36,579 nucleotides of DNA, from contig QIKP01000040.1 of the NCBI GenBank assembly GCA_003233055.1, positions 1-36,579 on the forward strand, read 5' to 3'. Made by a program: the position numbers and the translations under genes. Shown in pieces: positions 32,371 through 36,579 of this stretch (position 1 is the first letter of the stretch; each line of letters begins with the position of its first letter). The stretch is from Planctomycetaceae bacterium (lineage in GTDB: Bacteria; Planctomycetota; Planctomycetia; Pirellulales; Lacipirellulaceae). The notes under the pieces were generated by a model, which worked only from the letters and a program-made list of their open reading frames with translations, made no database searches and was not told the origin of the DNA.

Positions 32371-35300
32371 CTATCGTCTCCAAAAATCGCTCAATTTGTG
32401 TGGTGGTGATGCCAAGGGCCCGTCGGTTATTTGTTCGACAAAATCATTCACGACGGGCAACGCCTCCCGGCGGACCTCTGGATTGTCGGCCGCACCGGTC
32501 ACTTTGATAAGCAACAAGTTGGCGCTTGCTTGTCCGATCATCGATCGAAGAACGGGTAAATTTAAGTCGTTGCGGCCTACCGAAGTGTGGAATGCTAGAT
32601 CAAGCTGCTTATCAAACGAGATGGAACCTTTCCCATACAAGCTTACCGCATCGCCCAGTAAATTGAGTTCGTCGAAAACGACCTTGTTCCCATCGAGCCG
32701 AAACTGGGCGTCGACACCGTTGAAAGCGGTCTTGTCGGGGACTCGATTCCGAAGCACCTTGAGCATCCGGGCCATCACGGGTAGTTCGTACATCGAGGCA
32801 TCGCGGATCGCGAACTGGCCCCCTCCCTCCATCAGGTCGGGCGATCTTCCCATTCCGGTCAACGTTCCCTTTCCGGTCAACGTTCCGGTAAGGCCTGTGG
32901 TTCCCCCCAAATACTCGGTCGACATCCTCTGAAGATCGGCCTTGTCGAGTTGGACTGCGACCGTATACCGGCCGGCAGATTCGAGTTGCACGTTGGCATC
33001 GAGCGAGAATTGTCCTCCATAGAGGTTCGCTTCGATCGGTTCTCGAGGATTCTTGCGGTTTTGGATTTGATTGATTTTATCGGTGGCACCCCGCCCCAAC
33101 CGGCACTCGTCATTGTCGACCCAAAGGGGTCCACGGAGGTTGGTGAACTGAATACCTTTCCAAAAGGCGGAATCAATGTCTAGTTGGCCCACGGTGAAGC
33201 TTGAGTTGCCCTCGTGGCGTCCTGCCAGTTGAATGACGCCTGACACGTTGTCGAGGGGAACACCAAGTTCAAGGTCGTTTTGCTGGCAACCAAGCTGGAA
33301 GTTCCACTCCGATCGGAGATGGGTCGAACCAGCCCGATCGCGTGTGAAGCGAAGGTCGCCATGATGAATCGAAAAACTCCCTTTCGGCTTGATCGCTTCG
33401 ATCACCTTTCGCAGGCCGAGAGGCGAAGCCAGCACAAAATCGTAGTTGGCCGTTAGACGATCCACATGCAGGTTCGAAAGGTCAAACTGCCAACCCCCTT
33501 GCGGCGTGCGGACCCAAGTGGCGTCGGTCATCATGGTGGTCTGGCCATGGGACGCCCGGAGATTTTTCATCGTGACCTTACCATCGTTCATCGAGATGGA
33601 GCCGTCCAGCTTGTCGAGTCGGTAACGAAAGAAGGTCGGCTCGACCGATACCGTCTGGCGCAGCGGATTCACGTCCAGAAGAATCGAAGGTTTCTTATCG
33701 CCGACCTGATGGCGAATGTCAGCGCGAAAACCGACGCGCCCGATCGGCCGAAGCGCGGCCCAGGTCTTTTGAAAATCCTTCGGCAAAGCGAGCCGGAGCG
33801 AGTCATCGAGCGCGACTTCGGTGCCGGTGAAGAGAAGCGAAAGCTGCCGCCCGTTGGCGGTCGGTTCGCTGGTGCCGTGACACCGAATTTCTCGGTTTCC
33901 CTCGGGGTCTCGACTCACGAGATTTTCGAATTTCCATACCCCGCTCCGTTCCTGGAGCCGGCCGTTGATGTGCGTGAGCGTGTAGGGGAATTTGTCGTAT
34001 CGGACTTGCCCATCGTGAAAGGTAAGGTCGGTTTCCGTTTGCGGTTTTCCTCCAGCAACCATCCGTTCGGATCGCCAACGCACCGAAAAACGCCCATGGG
34101 GATCGAACGACCGCACTACCTGGGCCGATTTGGAAGGGAGGGCGTTCAGCAGGTCGTCGGAGATCCAAAGGTTCTCCCCTTGAATCTCAAACCACCCTGG
34201 CGGTTGTGGGCGAGGAGGCTCCCCAAGGCTTGCCATGCCGGTCAAGCGACCCGTAATGGTGACCGGGCGGTCGCCCGCTTCGGCCTGAAGGTCGACGTGA
34301 AGTTGTCCCCCGGAGCCATCCCCCAGATCGAAAAATCGCACCCTACCGCGACCATGGTCGACCCGATAGGGAAATTTTTCACGATCCTCCAACGCCACGT
34401 CCAAGCAATCGATGGTGATATCGGGCTGCCATTTTTGTCCGTTGTAGCGCAAAACGATGGATGCTTTGACCTGACCGACGGGACGGAATCGCTGCCAGAT
34501 TTTTTCGATGGCTGGAGGGAAAATTTCGCGAAGGCTCTCGTCGATCGTCAAGTCGATGGCCCTCGCTTGCAAGGCAAGGGGTGCCGCACGGGTCCATCCA
34601 TACCGGTCGCAGGCCAGCACCAATCGGGTCTTGCCAACCCTGGCCCGCGCCTCGCGGATCGCTAGTCGTTGGTCGCTTGCCGAACCCTCCACGGAGAGAT
34701 CGCGAATCTGTCTCGGCAGCCCCTCGATCACCGCGTGGCCCTCGGAAATCTGAAAATTGGTTTTCCAGGTAACCGGCGCATCCGTTTGCCCCAAGCGCTC
34801 CGCCGTTAGTTGGAGATTGGCTTTCCCGGAGAGTTGGCCCCACTCGAGTAGCGCGGGATCGATCCCCGGAAGGGATCGCAGCAGTTCTGGAGAGATCGCG
34901 AGCTGGTTGATTTGCGCCTCGACTCCAAACGCTCCGCCGACGGAATTGAATTGGCCTTGGAACAAAAACGACTCGGCATGCGGCCCGTCGATCGCGCCGG
35001 TGATCTTATAAAGGCGCTCAGGCCGTTCTCCCGGTTGGGTGGCGATGTTCGACGAGTCGCTCGTCACGTCGAGACGAATTCCACGCACCACCAACGGTTC
35101 GGCGATCGGATTACCGCTATCGGTCAAGGTGACCGATGCATCGACAATCTTTATGGCAGCCGGCCTCTCCCCTGCGGAGGGAGGAGGACCCAAGACGCTC
35201 AAGTTCCAATGCCCGGAAGCCGAACGGACCGCATGAAGATGAGCTTGGCGGAGAACAATCTGTTGGATTTCCGGCTTCCCCGCGATGAGCGATTCGACGT

Positions 35301-35652
35301 CGAAATTTCCGTGGAGCTCGATCTCTTCGATTTCAACTAGCGGGCGCAACTCGCCTTGCGGTCCCCGTTTGGAAAGTAATAGGTGGCGAAGTGTCACCCC
35401 CTGACCTGCCTCGAATCGTGCGCCGCCAACCCGAACGTCGAGATCGGAATAGTGGTCCGCGAGCAGGCACTCGGCGTACCGACGAATCTCATCATCCATT
35501 CGTAGGTAAAAGTACCCCCCAATCGTCAGCGCCGCGATGAGCACCAGGAGGATGCCCCACTTAAAGAAGAACCAACAGGTGTTGACCAGCCAGGCGATGA
35601 TAGAGGCGATTCCTTGCGCAAACAGCGTGCGAAGATTCGAGCCATGTCGCAA
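32371..35652 (-). CDS. AsmA-like envelope protein (DUF3971/YhdP-type)
   Basis: A 1093-residue protein with one N-terminal membrane segment (about 14-50) and a long, beta-rich periplasmic body. It looks like the AsmA/YhdP/TamB superfamily, whose members form hydrophobic grooves that carry phospholipids between inner and outer membrane. Visible hallmarks are the start 'DLDVRVGGARFEAGQGVTLR', many amphipathic beta strands, 'LTGTLTGKGTLTGMGRSPDL' and the family-type C-terminus 'SANLLLIKVTGAADNPEVR' near the end. The best start is a TTG at 35652; the first ATG in frame lies at residue 52, after the membrane segment, and would lose the anchor. It follows tilS by 84 bases on the same strand. Confidence 0.82.
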   Translation of the reverse strand: MRHGSNLRTLFAQGIASIIAWLVNTCWFFFKWGILLVLIAALTIGGYFYLRMDDEIRRYAECLLADHYSDLDVRVGGARFEAGQGVTLRHLLLSKRGPQGELRPLVEIEEIELHGNFDVESLIAGKPEIQQIVLRQAHLHAVRSASGHWNLSVLGPPPSAGERPAAIKIVDASVTLTDSGNPIAEPLVVRGIRLDVTSDSSNIATQPGERPERLYKITGAIDGPHAESFLFQGQFNSVGGAFGVEAQINQLAISPELLRSLPGIDPALLEWGQLSGKANLQLTAERLGQTDAPVTWKTNFQISEGHAVIEGLPRQIRDLSVEGSASDQRLAIREARARVGKTRLVLACDRYGWTRAAPLALQARAIDLTIDESLREIFPPAIEKIWQRFRPVGQVKASIVLRYNGQKWQPDITIDCLDVALEDREKFPYRVDHGRGRVRFFDLGDGSGGQLHVDLQAEAGDRPVTITGRLTGMASLGEPPRPQPPGWFEIQGENLWISDDLLNALPSKSAQVVRSFDPHGRFSVRWRSERMVAGGKPQTETDLTFHDGQVRYDKFPYTLTHINGRLQERSGVWKFENLVSRDPEGNREIRCHGTSEPTANGRQLSLLFTGTEVALDDSLRLALPKDFQKTWAALRPIGRVGFRADIRHQVGDKKPSILLDVNPLRQTVSVEPTFFRYRLDKLDGSISMNDGKVTMKNLRASHGQTTMMTDATWVRTPQGGWQFDLSNLHVDRLTANYDFVLASPLGLRKVIEAIKPKGSFSIHHGDLRFTRDRAGSTHLRSEWNFQLGCQQNDLELGVPLDNVSGVIQLAGRHEGNSSFTVGQLDIDSAFWKGIQFTNLRGPLWVDNDECRLGRGATDKINQIQNRKNPREPIEANLYGGQFSLDANVQLESAGRYTVAVQLDKADLQRMSTEYLGGTTGLTGTLTGKGTLTGMGRSPDLMEGGGQFAIRDASMYELPVMARMLKVLRNRVPDKTAFNGVDAQFRLDGNKVVFDELNLLGDAVSLYGKGSISFDKQLDLAFHTSVGRNDLNLPVLRSMIGQASANLLLIKVTGAADNPEVRREALPVVNDFVEQITDGPLASPPHKLSDFWRR

Positions 35653-35736
35653 AGCGCAACTCGAACCGGTGAGGTGGGTAAAGAATTTTGAAGTGCCGGA
35701 TGGTACGTTCGGTCGGCTGCCGGGGTCAAGTCCTCG

Positions 35737-36579
35737 TCATGGGCAGGTGCTAGCATCCCGGCTCATAGCGGGTTCGGCGGGTGCTAGCACGACGTCCGCT
35801 CCCTCGCGGCGAACTCGTACGTTGCTGGGCAACATGAAGGGGGCGAATTCCTCGCCTGCCACGGCGGCGGCCAGTCGCTGCCACTCCGCCATGCCCATCG
35901 CCTGTTCGGGCCAGCCGGCCGATCGCCAAGCATGGCGGCAGGCTTCTTGAAGGAAGATTTTGGGGAAGTCCGCGAGCGGCCGCGTGTCGAAGTCGACTCG
36001 GTCCGGCGCTACGCGGATCGCGCCGCTCGCCACTCGCTCAACAATCGGACCGATCGCCTCCCGCCATTCCGATGCCTGCTCCCCAAGCCGGAGCATTGCC
36101 CGATCGACGTCGCTGGGGAGTCGGTGACGGACCAGGGGAAGTAGTTCTCCACGAATCCAATTGCGAGTGAAATGGGGATCTGCATTGGTGGCATCCGTAA
36201 GGTAACCCTGGTCGATCTGGGTGAGGTAAGCTTCGATCTCCCTTCGGCGAATCGAGAGGAGCGGCCGAACGACCGTTACCGACGGGGATAAGGAGCGAAC
36301 CGGAGGGATCCCCGAGAGTCCGGCGATCCCCGAACCGCGCAGCACTCGCATGAGGACCGTTTCGATCTGATCGTCGGCCGTATGACCGGTTGCGACGTAC
36401 CGGGCGCCGGTCGCCTCGGCAGTTTGCTGGAGGAAATGGTAGCGGGCGTCGCGTGCTTGCTGTTCGCTGGTCAGCGAACTCGTCGACGGGGCTCTCCCGA
36501 CAAAAATTGGCAAGTCGAGTCGCTCACATAAGGTCCGAACCCAGGCTTCGTCGGCATCGGCCTCGCCAGGGCGCATGGC
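35737..36579 (-). CDS. tilS: tRNA(Ile)-lysidine synthase, 5' end cut by window edge
   Basis: At least 280 residues. The protein puts lysidine on C34 of tRNA-Ile(CAU) so that it reads AUA. The visible part covers the later half of the ATP-pyrophosphatase domain ('EQQARDARYHFLQQTAEATG', 'YVATGHTADDQIETVLMRVLRGSGIAGLSGI', 'RPLLSIRRREIEAYL', 'DATNADPHFTRNWIRGELLP') and a helical C-terminal part. The N-terminal SGGxDS loop must lie beyond the window. It looks complete at its 3' end and lacks the extra long C-terminal substrate-binding domains of some TilS proteins. Confidence 0.93.
   Translation of the reverse strand, partial: AMRPGEADADEAWVRTLCERLDLPIFVGRAPSTSSLTSEQQARDARYHFLQQTAEATGARYVATGHTADDQIETVLMRVLRGSGIAGLSGIPPVRSLSPSVTVVRPLLSIRRREIEAYLTQIDQGYLTDATNADPHFTRNWIRGELLPLVRHRLPSDVDRAMLRLGEQASEWREAIGPIVERVASGAIRVAPDRVDFDTRPLADFPKIFLQEACRHAWRSAGWPEQAMGMAEWQRLAAAVAGEEFAPFMLPSNVRVRREGADVVLAPAEPAMSRDASTCP

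Overview
The window looks like a chromosomal stretch of a planctomycete, most likely of the Pirellulales. The evidence is a PSCyt1/DUF1549/DUF1553 gene paired with a Tat-exported DUF1501 gene, a DUF6800-like small basic protein, a planctomycete-type small acidic protein, a squalene-cyclase-like toroid protein beside ExbB/ExbD, fairly high G+C, a tRNA-Ile/tRNA-Ala pair with no rRNA beside it, and long spacers filled with palindromic repeats. I see no phage, transposase or CRISPR.

Layout. 1-2.6 kb: a degenerate receiver-PilZ protein, a small basic protein, tRNA-Ala and tRNA-Ile, and an antitoxin/PIN-toxin pair. 2.8-8.8 kb: an exported thioredoxin-fold protein with acidic Asp-rich repeats, a strong terminator, a 1.6 kb spacer with a decayed reading frame, a small membrane protein, a BON-domain protein and a lipoprotein. 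8.9-12.0 kb: ExbB, ExbD and a TonB-like protein whose C-terminus is an alpha/alpha toroid. 12.3-13.1 kb: two TatA-type genes and tRNA-Val. 13.8-19.8 kb: the 2-oxoglutarate dehydrogenase operon (E1, E2, E3) plus a small conserved-looking gene. 19.9-21.5 kb (minus): leuB followed by a RelE/ParE-type toxin-antitoxin pair. 21.9-22.9 kb: a BASS-type transporter bracketed by perfect inverted repeats. 23.0-26.4 kb: a hydrolase-like protein lacking its nucleophile, and a VWA protein with a TonB-like N-terminus. 26.4-30.9 kb: a MITE-like repeat, then the PSCyt1/DUF1549/DUF1553 and DUF1501 pair. 31.0-36.6 kb (minus): tilS (cut by the window edge), an AsmA-like giant, a small acidic protein and dapF.

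Most interesting. Two proteins here, the toroid protein and the VWA protein, carry a TonB-like S-x3-H pair in the N-terminal membrane helix followed by an acidic or Pro-rich linker, but end in different domains. With the adjacent ExbB/ExbD they suggest a proton-motive-force-driven envelope machine whose moving part is not a TonB C-terminal domain. This is inference from motifs and gene order. The second strong theme is repeats: a 'GCTCGTCGGCTA' palindrome family that supplies the last codons and stop of the transporter gene, a 'CCCCGACCAA' hairpin family, and a two-copy element at 12.05 and 26.4 kb with long inverted arms.
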